A program made the position numbers and the translations under genes. Below, in pieces: positions 34,455-47,912 of a stretch of 64,000 bases of DNA. Each line of letters starts with the position of its first letter. Within the stretch, counting starts at the first letter, position 1. The notes below the pieces were generated by a model, which was not told the DNA's origin, made no database searches, and worked only from the letters and a program-made list of their open reading frames with translations. This DNA comes from Jackrogersella multiformis (Eukaryota; Ascomycota; Sordariomycetes; Xylariales; Hypoxylaceae): the NCBI GenBank assembly GCA_902806575.1, contig CADCXD010000008.1:1860001-1924000 (forward strand), in the 5' to 3' direction.

Positions 34455-37400
34455 ATGGCCCAAAAAGCCCCATTACCACGCTCAGAGCCCATCGCTATCG
34501 TAGGGAGCGGTTGTCGATTCCCAGGGAGCGTCAACTCACCTGCTTCCTTGTGGAAGCTGCTTGAAAACCCCCGTGACCTATGCCGAGAAATTCCGCCGGA
34601 TCGGTTCGATACAACGGGATTCTATCATCACAACGGCGATAGACATGGATCGACTAATGTTCGCCACTCATACTTCCTGGATGATGACATCCGCGTGTTT
34701 GATGCGGCGTTTTTCAACATAAGCCCCAATGAGGCCGAAGCAATCGACCCGCAACAGCGTCTGCTCTTGGAGACGGTGTACGAAGCTCTCGAGGCTGGTG
34801 GCCACACTCTCGAAGGCCTGCGCGGATCTGATACTTCGGTATATGTGGGGACTATGAGTGAGTACACATTCCGTACAGCGCCTAAGTGAACCAGTTGTCA
34901 TGTCTTGGAGTTGGAGCGCAAACAAGGTCTTCTAATTCCAGGGAAATTGCTAGAAGGGTAGCGAAGACTGACTGACCCCTTTTCTGCCTGCAGCTGTTGA
35001 CTACCTTGATACCCTTCTACGAGACCACAATACAATCCCCAAATATTTCGCCACCGGGATCAACAGGGCCATCATCTCGAATAGAGTTTCATACTTCTTC
35101 GACTGGCATGGGCCAAGCATGACTATCGACACGGCTTGCTCGTCAAGCCTGATTGCCGTGCACCAGGGCGTGCAGTCGCTCCGCAATGGCGAGTCGCAGG
35201 TTTCGGTGGCATGTGGCACGCAAGTCCTTTTGGGATACGACATGTACATTGGCGAGAGCAAGTTGAAGATGCTCTCTCCCAACGGCAAGTCGCGGATGTG
35301 GGATGATGGTGCGGACGGCTATGCTCGCGGAGAAGGTGTTGCTGCCGTCGTGATGAAGCGACTGAGCGACGCCATTGCCAATGGAGACCACATTGAGTGC
35401 ATTATCCGCGAGACCGGCGTTAATCAGGACGGCTTCTCGAACGGGTTGACGGTTCCTAGCACCGAGGCGCAGGCATCCCTGATCCGCCAGACCTACGCCA
35501 GGGCCGGCCTAGACCCCGAGAACAAGCCTAGCGACCGGCCACAGTACTTCGAGGCGCACGGCACGGGGACTCAGGCCGGAGATCCGAGGGAGGCGGCCGC
35601 CATCCATGAGGCATTCGGTCGACATAGCCATGCGGCGGACAGCGATCCCCTATACGTCGGGTCGATCAAGACCATCATCGGGCACCTGGAAGGCGCGGCT
35701 GGGCTAGCCGGATTACTGAAAGCCTCTGGAAGCCTGCAGAAAGGAGTGATCCCGCCCAACCTTTATTTCCGTCGCCTGAACCGCAAGATCGAGCCGTGTT
35801 ACAAGGGTTTGCAAGTGCCCACAAGTCAAACACCATGGCCAGCACTCCCGGAAGGGGTTCCTCGGCGCGTGAGCGTGAACAGTTTTGGTACATATACATC
35901 TATTCTTTTCTTTTATATTTTTTATATGAATCCCGGAGGATAGAAATAAGTCTGATAAATTCATTTGGCAAAGATATTTGATTAAGTGATTAGCGGACCG
36001 CGTATATTGCATATTTTGCATATAGTGGATATATCCGATATTTGATTGTACGCACTGACAGCTGACTAATCGAATTTCTTCACGGCAGGTTTTGGAGGCA
36101 CCAACGCTCATGCCATTTTGGAAGAGCACGTGCCGCACGTGACGCCTACTCTACCTACTTCTACCCCCCGAGACTCCGATGACAAATCTTCTACTCCCTC
36201 CAACTTCACATTCACCTTCAGTCCATTCGTCTTCTCAGCCCTTACTGAGACATCCTTGGTCAACCTTTTGGAGCACTATTCCCAGTTTCTCAAGACTGAT
36301 GGAAGCCGCATTAATGGCTCCGACTTGGCCTGGACTCTGCACTCACGAAGGAGCCAGCTCTCCACTAGAGTGGCCTTCTCTGCTTCTACTATTCAACAGC
36401 TGACTGCTAAGATCGATAGCAGACTTGCTGCGGTTAAGGAAAATGTAGGTACTAGTACGACCATCGGCCTTCGCTCTAGCGGCAAGTCCGCAACAACACC
36501 CCACGTCCTGGGGATCTTCACTGGCCAGGGCGCACAGTGGCCGGCCATGGGTGCACGCTTGGCTTGCTCCTCAAGCTTTGTGCGCATGAAGATCCAGCAT
36601 CTTGAAGAATCTTTGGCCACCCTGCCGCCTGCTGATCGTCCGACGTGGAGCCTCTTCGAAGAGATGGTGGCCGGTCCTAACACCTCTCGTGTCGCTGAGG
36701 CAGCTCTATCTCAACCCTTATGTACCGCTATCCAAATCGTTCTTGTCGATCTCTTGCAGGCGGCTGGGATCACCTTCTCCTCTGTCGTCGGTCACTCCTC
36801 GGGAGAAATCGCCGCAGCGTATGCTGCTGGTTTCTTCTCCGCTCACGATGCTATCCGTATCGCCTACTATCGTGGACTGTATGCTCGGCTTGCCGGCAAC
36901 AAAGCTAACGGCCAGAAAGGGGCCATGCTCGCAGTTGGAACATCTTGGGAGGATGCAAAAGAGCTTATCAACCTGCACCCTCTTAAGCACTCGCTAGCCA
37001 TCGCTGCACATAACTCGTCGGCTAGCGTAACACTGTCCGGAGACGTTGATGCTATTATTTGCGCAAAAAAGATGCTCGATGAGCAGAAAAAGTTCGCTAG
37101 GCTGCTGAAGGTTGACATAGCTTACCACTCACATCACATGCTCCCTTGTAGTGACCCATACGTCGACGCGCTTCGTGCTTGCGGGATCCGGGTCAATTAC
37201 GAACGAAGCAGCACCTGCGCTTGGTTTTCTAGCGTAATTCCTAGTGCTAAGGGCATGGTGCCCACCCCCGAGCTTCAGGATACCTATTGGAGGGACAACA
37301 TGGCAAACACAGTCCTGTTCGCTGATGCCCTCAAGAATGCCATTGCAAGTGATGAAAAAATCAACGCCGCTCTCGAGATCGGACCTCACCCGGCGCTCAA

Positions 37401-40400
37401 AGGCCCGGCTACACAGAACATCGCTGATGTGCGATCAACTCCCCTTCCATATTCTGGCGTCCTGAGCCGTGGGGCCGATGACATCGAGGCCTTCTCAGAT
37501 GCCCTGGGTTTTATGTGGACTCTTATGGGTTCCAAGGCAGTTGACCTGTCGTCCTTCGACAAGACCGTAACTAGCGAATCACGAACCTACAAGTTGGTGC
37601 ATGATCTGCCATCATATAAATGGGATCACAACAGGATCCACTGGAGTGAATCGCGAAGGTCGAGAAAAATTCGTAAGCGAAAGCAAGGTCCCCATGAATT
37701 GCTCGGGGTTCTGTCCCCAGAGTCTACCGGCCGCGATATGCGATGGTCCAATGTGCTTAAGGTATCTGAGATCGCGTGGTTGGAAGGTCACCAGTTACAA
37801 GGCTTGGTGGTTCTTCCTGCCGCAGCTTACGTTGCTATGGCTATAGAAGCGAGTCGAAATGTTGCTGGTGATAAGACTGTGCAGCTTTTTGAGCTCTACA
37901 GCCTCTCTATCCCGAGGGCTACTACGTTTGAAGCGGAAGACACTTCGGGAGTCGAGACTCTCGTCACGCTGACAGAAATTGAGCATCATCCGGACCAGAA
38001 CGTCACGGCTAATCTCTCGATCTATGCCGCCCCTAACGTTAGCACTGGATCGGACCACGACCTGGAGCTCGTGGCGAGCGCAACAGTGAACATCTTGCTT
38101 GGCAACCCAGATCCTGTAGTTCTACCTTGCACTGTCGCATCGGAAGACTACAACATGTCTGACGTCGATCCTGACCGTGTCTATGATGCGCTCGCTAGGC
38201 TAGGGTATGGCTACACTGGCCCGTTTAGGGGACTCTCATCGACGAAGCGTAGGCTCAACCGGGCTTCTGCTCTGGTGGACACGTATTCCTACATGGATGA
38301 TGAGTCTACCTTTTATCTGGTTCATCCGAGCATGCTAGATGTTGCTTTTCAATCCGCCATGCTAGCGTACTCATCTCCAGGAGATGAACGTCTCTGGTCT
38401 CTCCACGTCCCGACAAAGATTGGGAGTATTCGAGTCAACCCCATGGTTTGCGCTTCATTGCCAATATCCGGATCTCGAGTACCGATTTCTACCATACTCA
38501 ATGGCCAGCCGGACACTTTCTCAGCAAGCATTGACATCTTTAGCGAGGATGGGCAACAAGAAATGATCCAGGTCGAAGACTTAATCCTTAAACCTTTCGC
38601 CCCTGCTACCGAGGCCGAGGATCGCTGGATGTACTCATCGACAATGTTTGACGTGGCGGTACCGGACGCATTGTCTCTCGTGGAGCCAAACTCGGTCCGC
38701 TCATCTTGGGATGAATCCGAAGTGGCAACCGCTTGCGAAAGGATTTCGTATTACTATATGCGCAAATGGAGATCGGAAATCACAGAGGATGAATGGACGA
38801 ATTGCGGCCAACCGCACTATCTGCATCTCCGTGACTTTGTCGATCGCGCCATTTCAAACGCGCCCAGTGGACAACATTCAACAATGATGAGAGGATGGAG
38901 GAACGATAGTGCTCAAGATATCAAACTGCTGACATCCAGGTACTCAGATGACACCACAATCAGACTTCTCTCGGTAGTTGGAGAAAATATCCCGGCCGCG
39001 GTACGAGGCCAGACTACGATATTGGAGGAGATTGAAGCTGATGGCCTGCTATGCCATTATTATAGCAAAGATGTCGTCTTTGAAAAACACCAGTTGTACT
39101 TGGCCGGCATGATGAAGCAGATTACGTACCGATACCCGCACGCTAGGATCCTTGAAATAGGTTAGAGATACTTCCCCCAGTCCTAGTTGTTAAGTGTGCC
39201 CCTTTTACTGAGAATGACGTTATCCTCCAGGTGCAGGAACGGGCAAGGCCACGGAATCAATCTACGAGGCCATCACAAGTCGTGGCGGTGCTATTCCCTC
39301 TTACGCCTACACCGACCCGTCGACAGAGGTCGTCAAGAAGGCCGCCGAGGTGTTCGATGCGTACAGTAGCAACATGACGTTCGGGGTATTGGATATAGAG
39401 CAGGTAGCAACTGCCCAAGGATATGAGCCGTATTCATACGACATTATCGTCGCCTCAAGCACCCTGCATGCTACAGCCTCGCTCCAGCAAACTTTAAAGA
39501 ATATCCGGCAGCTTCTGAAGCCCGGGGGGTACCTTGTTCTACTAGAACCGACTGACAACGGCTCGGTTCGGTTCTCTACCATTATGGCTGGTCTTCCTCT
39601 TTGGTGGCTTGGTGTAGATAATGGCCACGAGTATGCACCAACTATGACGCCAGGAGTGTGGCATTCGGCCCTGCGCGTGGCTGGATTTGGGGGTATCGAT
39701 ACTATTACCCCCAACGTGGACGACTCTAGCTCAATTTGGCCTTTTTCCGTCATGGCTGCTCAGGCCGTTGACGAACAAATTCTTTTCCTGCGACGGCCAC
39801 TCTCGCTGTTTCCATCTGATATCTTTATTAGTAGCCTCGTAATTCTTGGCAGTGGAAGCCTTGAGAGCGTCCGTATAGCCGAAGAGGTTTCGGACAGTCT
39901 CGGCCGCTTCTGCGACAACACTACAATCCTTAGCGGCCTACCCACCGAGGCCGAGTCGAAGACTCTGGATCCGATGTCCACTTTCATCAACCTTGTTGAT
40001 CTCGACTCGCCTATTTTTAAGGCCATGACGAACGACAAGGTGGAGGGCCTGAAGCGACTTTTTAAATTGGCTAGGAATATCCTGTGGATTACTCGCGGCG
40101 CCCAGCTGGGTGAAGATCCGTATCATGCGGCGAGTCTGGCCTTCTGCCGCTCGCTCAGTAACGAGGCAATCCATATCAATATAGCTTCCCTTGACATCTC
40201 TAACATCGACGAGAATGTCCCCAGGGTCATCGCTGAGCAGCTTCTGCGTCAGTGTGCGCTTGAAGAATGGGACCGTCAAAAGCTCACATGGTCCAAGGAG
40301 CCCGAGACGTTGCTGCATCAGGGGAAGCTTCTGCTGCCCCGCATCCTACCAAATCTCGACCAGAACGCTAGATTGAATGCTTCTAGACGTGTCATCAACA

Positions 40401-43400
40401 AGCCAGTTCCAGTCTCGACATCCAATTTCAGCATTATTTCCGAGCGTGATGCCCCACTACCCTGTCTAGTGGAAGACACCTTGCTCCCTAAGATTAATGA
40501 GGAGAGCCAGCCAGCACTAGTAAGGGTTGAATGTTCAAGCTTGATGGCGCTCCATGCCGCTCCTAATGCCTTTCTATTCATCGCGGTCGGGAAAGCTGGC
40601 GTTGCAGCACGTCCAGTTATTACTGCGTCGACGACCAATTCTCGCGCGATTTTACCCATTACGTCAGCTGATGTTGACGACGCCCTAGATATTGACTCTC
40701 TACTTGTCGCCATCACCAGCGAGCTCCTAGCTGCATCAGTAGTCGAGAACTTGACTCCCGGGAGTAGCAGCATATTGGTCCACTGTTCATACAGGAGTCG
40801 CTTCTTCGCCGCAGCCCTTGCTCGGCGGGCTGCTGCAAGAGCTATCCGCGCCTCTTTCTCGTGCGCTGCTGCTGATGCGCAAGATCTAGACCCATCATGG
40901 ATCAGGCTGAGTGCCCGCGCATCTAGACATACTTTGCGGCGAAGGCTGCTTCCTGTTCAGCCCACACACTTTCTTGATCTGACTACGCATTCACATCTAG
41001 GGATTCATCCATCGAGCGACATCCTTGTGAACATTGCAAAGATCTTGCCCTCTGATTGCAGGATTATAGATCCGTCTGACCTCTCACAGCGTCAAGCCTT
41101 CCTCCCTCGGTCGTTCGACCGGGATGCGCTGCTAGCTTGGCTCCAAGACGCCATTACTGGTGCGAAAACATTAATCTCTACTACATATAGCACTCAGGAC
41201 AAACATGTTCAGGATGTCGTCCTTCAGCTTAACCAGATCCACCACCCTTCTTCCTCCCACCAGATTACGAGCGTCGTTCGCTGGCCAGTGGATGGCGAGG
41301 TCAGGGTGGAGGTGCGCCCTTTTGATGACCAAACCCTCTTTTCAGAAGACAAGACCTATGTACTCTTTGGCCTCAGTGGCCAGGTTGGACAGTCGCTTTG
41401 CGAATGGATGGTGTCCAACGGAGCGGGTTGCGTTTGCTTGACGAGTCGTCGTCCTAATGTCGACCAGAGATGGCTCGAATCTGTCCAGTCAACCAAAGCA
41501 ACCGTCAAGGTTTTGGCCGCCGATATTACCAATATGGACAGCCTGGAAGACGCCCTCAAGACCATCAGGGCAACGTGTCCGCCTATCGCTGGTGTTGCCA
41601 ACGGTGCCAATGTACTTAGTGACGCTACTTTCGATGGAATGTCTACCGATAAGATGCTACAAGCCCTTGGCCCCAAGGTTGACGGCTCATACAACCTGGA
41701 TCAAGCATTTTACAACGACGACCTTGAGTTTTTTGTTCTATTTTCGTCCATATCCTGTGTTATTGGGACTGCAGGCCAGTCAAATTACGTAGCAGCAAAC
41801 GGGTATCTGAACGGTCTGGCCAGGCAAAGACGGAGACGTGGATTGGCTGCCTCTGCCTTTGACGTCGGTCTTATTCTTGGCATCGGCCTAGCCGAAACAG
41901 CAGGGCAACAGGTCATTGACTCGCTACAGAAGTACGGCATAACGCATCTCTCCGAGCCGGATGTACGGCTAGCGTTCGCAGAAAGCATTCGGGTTGGATA
42001 TGCGAACCCGAAAGACAGGGAACCAGCAGGCATACCCGCTGCTGTAATGACAAGTGGTCTCCGTACCATTACGACAGACGAGAGTGACATAGTATGGTAT
42101 AATAATCCTATATTTTCGCATCTTGTCGTTGATACTCCAGGCGCAAACGGTGGGGGAGAAACGTCCAGCACCAAAGCTACTCTAAAGGATCAGATTGCGG
42201 GGGCAGCAACTAAGGAAGACGCCTTAATAGCATTGACTGGTAGGTTAGGAGAACACACTCGAACTACAAGGTGCTGACTCAACATTCATAGAAACCTTCT
42301 CGGCAAAACTGCGTGTCATCCTGCAAAGCGCCAATCAGGAAATTGCCCACGATGCTCCCCTGGTTGAGCTTGGCATCGACTCACTCCTCGCTGTCGAGGT
42401 GCGTTCCTGGTTCCTGAAGGTGCTTAAGGTTGACGTTCCGGTCTTGAAGCTGGTCGGCGGATCATCTCTGGATGAGATCTGTGAAATGGCCATGAAGAAA
42501 TTGCCCGAGGATCTTGTTGCCCAGACTGAGATTGGCGATGCTGCCGCCCCGGTATCACCGAAGCTCGTTGTGCCAGCACAGTCGCAGTTTCCCCCTAAGC
42601 CTACAGATGTAAATGGGGGAGCTCCGAGTTCTCCATCCGACTCCGGGGACCTGACTCTAGGTCTACGGACCCCTTCAACTGTGGACACATCTGCCTCTTC
42701 AATCACGTCACTACAATGGCCTCGCGGGAATAACAAGGCAGATAAAACACACCTCAAAAGCGAACCCATCTCGATGGGTCAATCTCGGTTCTGGTTTCTT
42801 CGGCTCCTGGTCGAAGATCCCACAACTTTCAACGTAACCTTGAATTTCCGCCTGACTGGCAATATACGCGTCGGTGATCTAGAGAGAGCTATCCGTGTCG
42901 TGACTGCCAGACACGAATCACTGCGGACATGTTTTATTGGAGACGAACATGAGGCAGACCAGGCATCCCAGTGCATCCTGGACCGCTCTTTGGTTAAGCT
43001 AGAGTGTAAGAAGATCAGCTCAGTGGACGAGGTTGCGGTTGAATACATGCAGCAGCGGGCCTATATATTTGATTTAGCAAACGGCCCGCTACTACGAATA
43101 ATACTGCTGACACTATCGCCTACGTCCCATTACCTTCTATTCAACTACCACCACATTATCATGGATATGGCCAGCTTCCAGATTCTCACTTCAGAGCTAG
43201 AAAAAGTATACAGTAATCAACCTTTAGGACCTCCGCCCCGGCAATACCCTGATTTCTCGGTGGCTCAACGACGGGCAGTTGAGAAGGGAGAATTTCGACA
43301 TGAGCTGGAGTATTGGCGGGGAGTATTCCCAGCCGACGAGCAACCGCCGGTCCTACCGCTTCTCCCTATGGCTCGATCGAACTCTAGAACGGCCTTGACT

Positions 43401-46400
43401 AACTATGCTGTTCACCAGGTGAGCATCCGACTAGAGCCGGGCTTGGCCATGCAGATCAGATCAGTAGCTAAAGCACAGCGATCCACGCCTTTCCATTTCT
43501 ACCTAGCCGCATTTAAAGCGATGTTGTTTTCCTTTACAGACGCTCAGGACCTGGTTATTGGTATTGCCGATGCCAACCGTAACGATAGTGACGTAATAAG
43601 CAGCATTGGATTCTTTCTTAATCTGCTTCCATTGCGATTTCGTCGCCAGCCGCACCAAAGCTTTACGGACGCCATTGTGGAAGCTTGTACCACGGCCCAT
43701 AAGGCCCTGGAGCACTCGCGTCTCCCGTTTGATGTGCTCCTGAAAGAGCTCAACGTGGCACGTTCTCTGTCATACAGCCCCTTTTTCCAAGCATTTTTCG
43801 ACTACCGGCAACAGACTAGCGATAGAGAGATCTGGTGTAATTGTCAGCTCAACCTCGATGACATGCATCCAGGAAGAACTGCATATGACATCTCGCTAGA
43901 TGTAGCCGATCTAGGCTCGGACGTCCATGTCACGCTCCGGGTGCAGAAAGGCCTCTACGACTCAACAGCAGCGAGTCTGTTGCTGGAGACGTATGAACAC
44001 TTTGTCTGTACTCTTGCCCAGAATAGCTCACTCGTTTGCGACGATATTCCCCGATTCAGCGACAAACAACTTGCCCACGCAGTCCAAGTCGGCCAGGCCC
44101 CTGCGCTGGAGTCTGATTGGCCAGCAACGCTGCCACATCGAATCGATCAGGTTGCCCAGGCGAACGCTCACAAGACTGCGCTCATAGATGGTCTTGGAAG
44201 CAGTCTTACGTACACAGATATGATTAATCGAATCGAGGCAATTGCCGAGGCGCTATCAGAGGCAGGAACTAGCCCTGGGTCTCGTGTGCTTGTTTATCAA
44301 CAAGCCGCCGCTGACTGGATATGCTCTATGCTTGCTATCATGCGCATCGGAGGTGTATATGTACCGCTGGACCTCCGCAATCCAATATCACGTCTTGCGG
44401 AACAGGCAGATCACTGCCGACCAAGCGCTGTTCTGGTTGATGAAACTACCGTCACCGTTGCTCCTCAACTCAATGTTACTGTCGTCATCAACGTGTCCCG
44501 CGTCGCGTATATACCCTCAGCTTATATACCCAACTCAGCACATCCAGATGCGGCCGCAGCAATTTTATATACTAGCGGCTCCACGGGCACCCCTAAGGGT
44601 ATAATTATCCGACATGAGGGCATCCGAAATGAAATGGAGGGATATACAAAGACATATGGGTTGGGTGCTGAATGTGTTTTACAACAAAGTGCTTTCACCT
44701 TTGACTTCTCCGTGGACCAAATCTTTACAGGCCTCGTTAACGGGGGCACAGTGTACGTGGTGCCATGGAGCAAAAGGGGCGACCCCCTCTCCATTACGGA
44801 AATCATGCGGGTACATTCAATCACGTACAGTAAAGTTACGCCCTCAGAATACTCTATGTGGATGCAGTACGGTGGTGATAACCTCGCCCAAGCATTCCAG
44901 TGGCGTTTTGCCTTTGGAGGTGGCGAGCCTCTCACGAAGTCCATTTTGCGACAATTTTCCGATCTAGGTCTCAAACAACTACGTCTTTACAACTCGTACG
45001 GGCCTGCAGAAATTTCCATTGCATCGCATAAGGGCCCTATCGACTACCGTATGGAGAGCCTGCAAACGCAGTCCAAAGAAGAGAGACCTGTATCGTGTGG
45101 GTTTTCTTTACCCAACTACGCAACCTACGTTCTTGATGAAAACCAACAACCATTGCCTGCTGGCATGCCAGGAGAAGTCGTGATCGGTGGTGCCGGTGTA
45201 TCTCTTGGCTACCTAGAAAACGAAGAACTCACCGCTCGCGTTTTTATGCCGAATCCTTACGCGACCCCTTGGTTCGTGGCTAACGGCTGGACTCGAATGC
45301 ATCGCACAGGGGATATAGGGCATCTACAAGAGGATGGGTCCCTGGTGTTCCGAAACCGCATTGCAGGCGACACTCAGGTTAAGCTGCGAGGCCTCCGCAT
45401 CGACTTGGGTGACATTGAAACGAGCATCATCTTAACAGCTGGGGATGTTCTGAAAGAGGCTGTTGTTACGCTTCGTGCGGGCGATCCTGACTTTCTTGTT
45501 GCGCATGTCGTGTTTTCACATCAAGACGTCAACGACAGGGAGGCATTCTTACAACAACTGCTCGGTCGTCTTCCGGTTCCTCAATATATGATACCCGTGC
45601 TTGCCATCCCGCTTGATAAGCTTCCTCTCACTAGCCACCATAAAGTAGACCGGAAGGCTATCAAAAAATTAGCCCTCCCCTACCGTACTACTCCGATCGA
45701 TAATGTCCAGGACGACGCCACCGATGTGACCGAGACTATGGTTCAGCTACGACAGATGTGGCGCCAGCTACTTCCCAACGGCGAAAACATCAGCCTTGCC
45801 ATAACCTCGTCGACTAGTTTCTTCTTGGTCGGTGGCAACTCCCTACTAGTCATCCGACTGCAATCGCGGATCCGTGAGGCCTTCAACGTTGCAGTCCGCC
45901 TCGTTGACCTCCTCGGCGCAAATACACTAGGGCAGATGGCACGCAAAATCGAAGAAAGCCCTCGCGTTGGCCCCATCGATTGGGAACGGGAAACGGCACC
46001 CCCATCTAACCCCGACTTCCTTTGTTCCACCAAAGGGACAGAGGCTAAGACTGTATTAATCACTGGTGCAACAGGCAATCTTGCAAAGCACCTACTCCCA
46101 TTGCTGTCGGCTGATCCGCGCGTGGGGAAAATCCATTGTGTTGCCGTGAGGGATAAGCCGCGCCAAGGAAAGCCCTTCTCTGACCCTAAAGTGGTAACTC
46201 ACATCGGCAACCTGTCACTGCCGCTTCTCGGTCTTGGATTGGATGAATTCCGCAGCCTCGCCGATCAGGCCGACGTGATTCTGCACCTAGGTGCTGTGCG
46301 TTCATTCTGGGACAACTACAGCATGCTCTGCCCCACCAATGTCCACTCGACCAGAGAGCTCATTATGCTAGCGAGCCCACGCCGCATCCCCATCCACTTC

Positions 46401-47033
46401 GTCTCGACTTCAGGAGTTCTGCCCCGGGAAGAAGTCCAGGCCGCAAGAGCTGCATCCTCGGCTGTGGCCCACGAGCCCCCAGTCGACGGCTCCAGCGGCT
46501 ACGCTGCAACGAAATGGGCTAGCGAGCGCCTTCTCGAGCGCTCTGCTGCGACTCCCGAGCTTGCAGTGCCGTCTTTCATCTATCGCCTCCTTCCGTCGTC
46601 TTTTGTCCAGGCACAGCCGGAGCACTCGAAGAGGCAAGCCCTGGATGAGTTTGTACGTTGCGCGAAACTAGCAGGCGCAGTGCCGGATCCTACCGGCTGG
46701 GAAGGACGCATTGACTTGATCCCGGCCGAGTCGGTGGCATGGTGGCTATGCGAGTCCATACTTAAATCTGAGTCTGGAAACTCGGACTTCATTGGGAGCG
46801 AGGTGGCTACAACTACGCGCTTCTTCCACTACGAGAGTCCCATCACCATCGAGGTGAACGAACTCATGGCGCACATCGAGCTTGTGCAGAGAGGAGAAGC
46901 GGAGAAGCGGCTGGCCTCGCTGCCTATTCTAAAGTGGATGGGTCGCATCAAGGCACTAGGCTTTCGCTACGTATTGGCGTCGCAAGATGCTACGTTGCGG
47001 CACAATGCAGACAAGCTCACATCGCGAAGATAA
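34455..47033 (+). CDS. Hybrid PKS-NRPS (KS-AT-DH-MT-ER0-KR-ACP-C-A-T-R), five exons, 4039 aa
   Basis: Exons: 34455-34857, 34994-35887, 36089-39160, 39231-42239, 42292-47033. KS: active-site DTACSSSL, with EAHGTGT and GHLEGAAG histidines. AT: GHSSGEIAAA, about residue 666. DH: GHQLQGLVVLP about 997 and HPSMLDVAFQ about 1182. C-methyltransferase: LEIGAGTG about 1455. The stretch of about 1600-2150 lacks an NADPH-binding ER motif and looks like a vestigial ER. KR: FGLSGQVG about 2167 and SNYVAAN about 2307. ACP: LGIDSL about 2486. C: HHIIMDM about 2746 (Met where Gly is usual). A: YTSGSTGTPKG about 3220. T: VGGNSL about 3640. R: TGATGNL about 3717 and GYAATKW about 3863, with catalytic Tyr and Lys present. 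It should assemble a methylated, largely unsaturated polyketide, couple one amino acid and release it, probably as an aldehyde. The amino acid is not predicted. No trans-ER is seen nearby. Cytosolic. Confidence 0.96.
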
Positions 47034-47912
47034 ATATTCTTTAAGGTGTGTGCCGTAATGGACTCAAGCGGGAATTGAGGGCGTGTTGAAGTGGGGTCTC
47101 TAGTACACTTCTCCTAGGATGGGAAACGTCTGTGTCTTCAACTTTACCATACATATAGTAGGATGTATCGATTCACTAGAATTTCTATTTCAAGATACTA
47201 TTATCTAAGAAACCACATTGCTTAATGGCAAAGAGCAGTCCTGCACGTATAAATGATGTGTTATTTCATATAAATTTAACCGTACGTAAGATATTTGCGG
47301 AATATTGAGTACCTAGGTAAATGCTGCTAACATTTCCCATCCCGTAGCCTCTCCCTTTCACCCTGATAGCTAGCTCTTTGAACCGACTAATCTACCTAGT
47401 TAATACACACTTTGTTGCAATGTATTACGTAAGGGACTCACGTGAGGCACCTACGTGGAGTGGTCCGAGCGCAGCGCAACCAATTACCTTAAGAGTAGGT
47501 GGTTGGGACCCTCGTACGTAACTTACACTTACATTTACTGAATACACGAACAACACCAAGAATCATCGCGACTTTTGCTTTTGACTGCTTTGATTGAACG
47601 TACCGGTACCCTTGTCATACCAACACACTTGATAACCCTTACATTTCAGCATAGCTGAGGATAAGCAGGCGGTGGCCAAGGAATGAAGGACACTGTTTCG
47701 TCAGCTTTACAACCGATCGTTTAAATCTAGCCTTTCCCCATGACGAGACCAACAACGGCTTAATTGGTTCTGCTTCTCCTCATCTATAGCACACTTATGA
47801 AATGTCACGTTTTATCTCAGATGGGTCAATATCCAATGGTCAGTGATTAATCAAGATGGCACAGAGAATACCAAGGCTTTCTACAACAGTGTCAATTCCA
47901 TTATCGTGAATA
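47034..47912. other. Convergent intergenic region, no gene
   Basis: Lies between the 3' ends of the synthase (plus) and the 2OG oxygenase (minus). I see only AT-rich sequence, one GAGTACCTAGGTAAATG motif near 47310 and no coding potential. Confidence 0.5.

Noticed and set aside
44560..45060. Prediction of the amino acid activated by the A domain
   Set aside because: The specificity residues cannot be aligned reliably by eye in this divergent fungal domain, so naming a substrate would be a guess.
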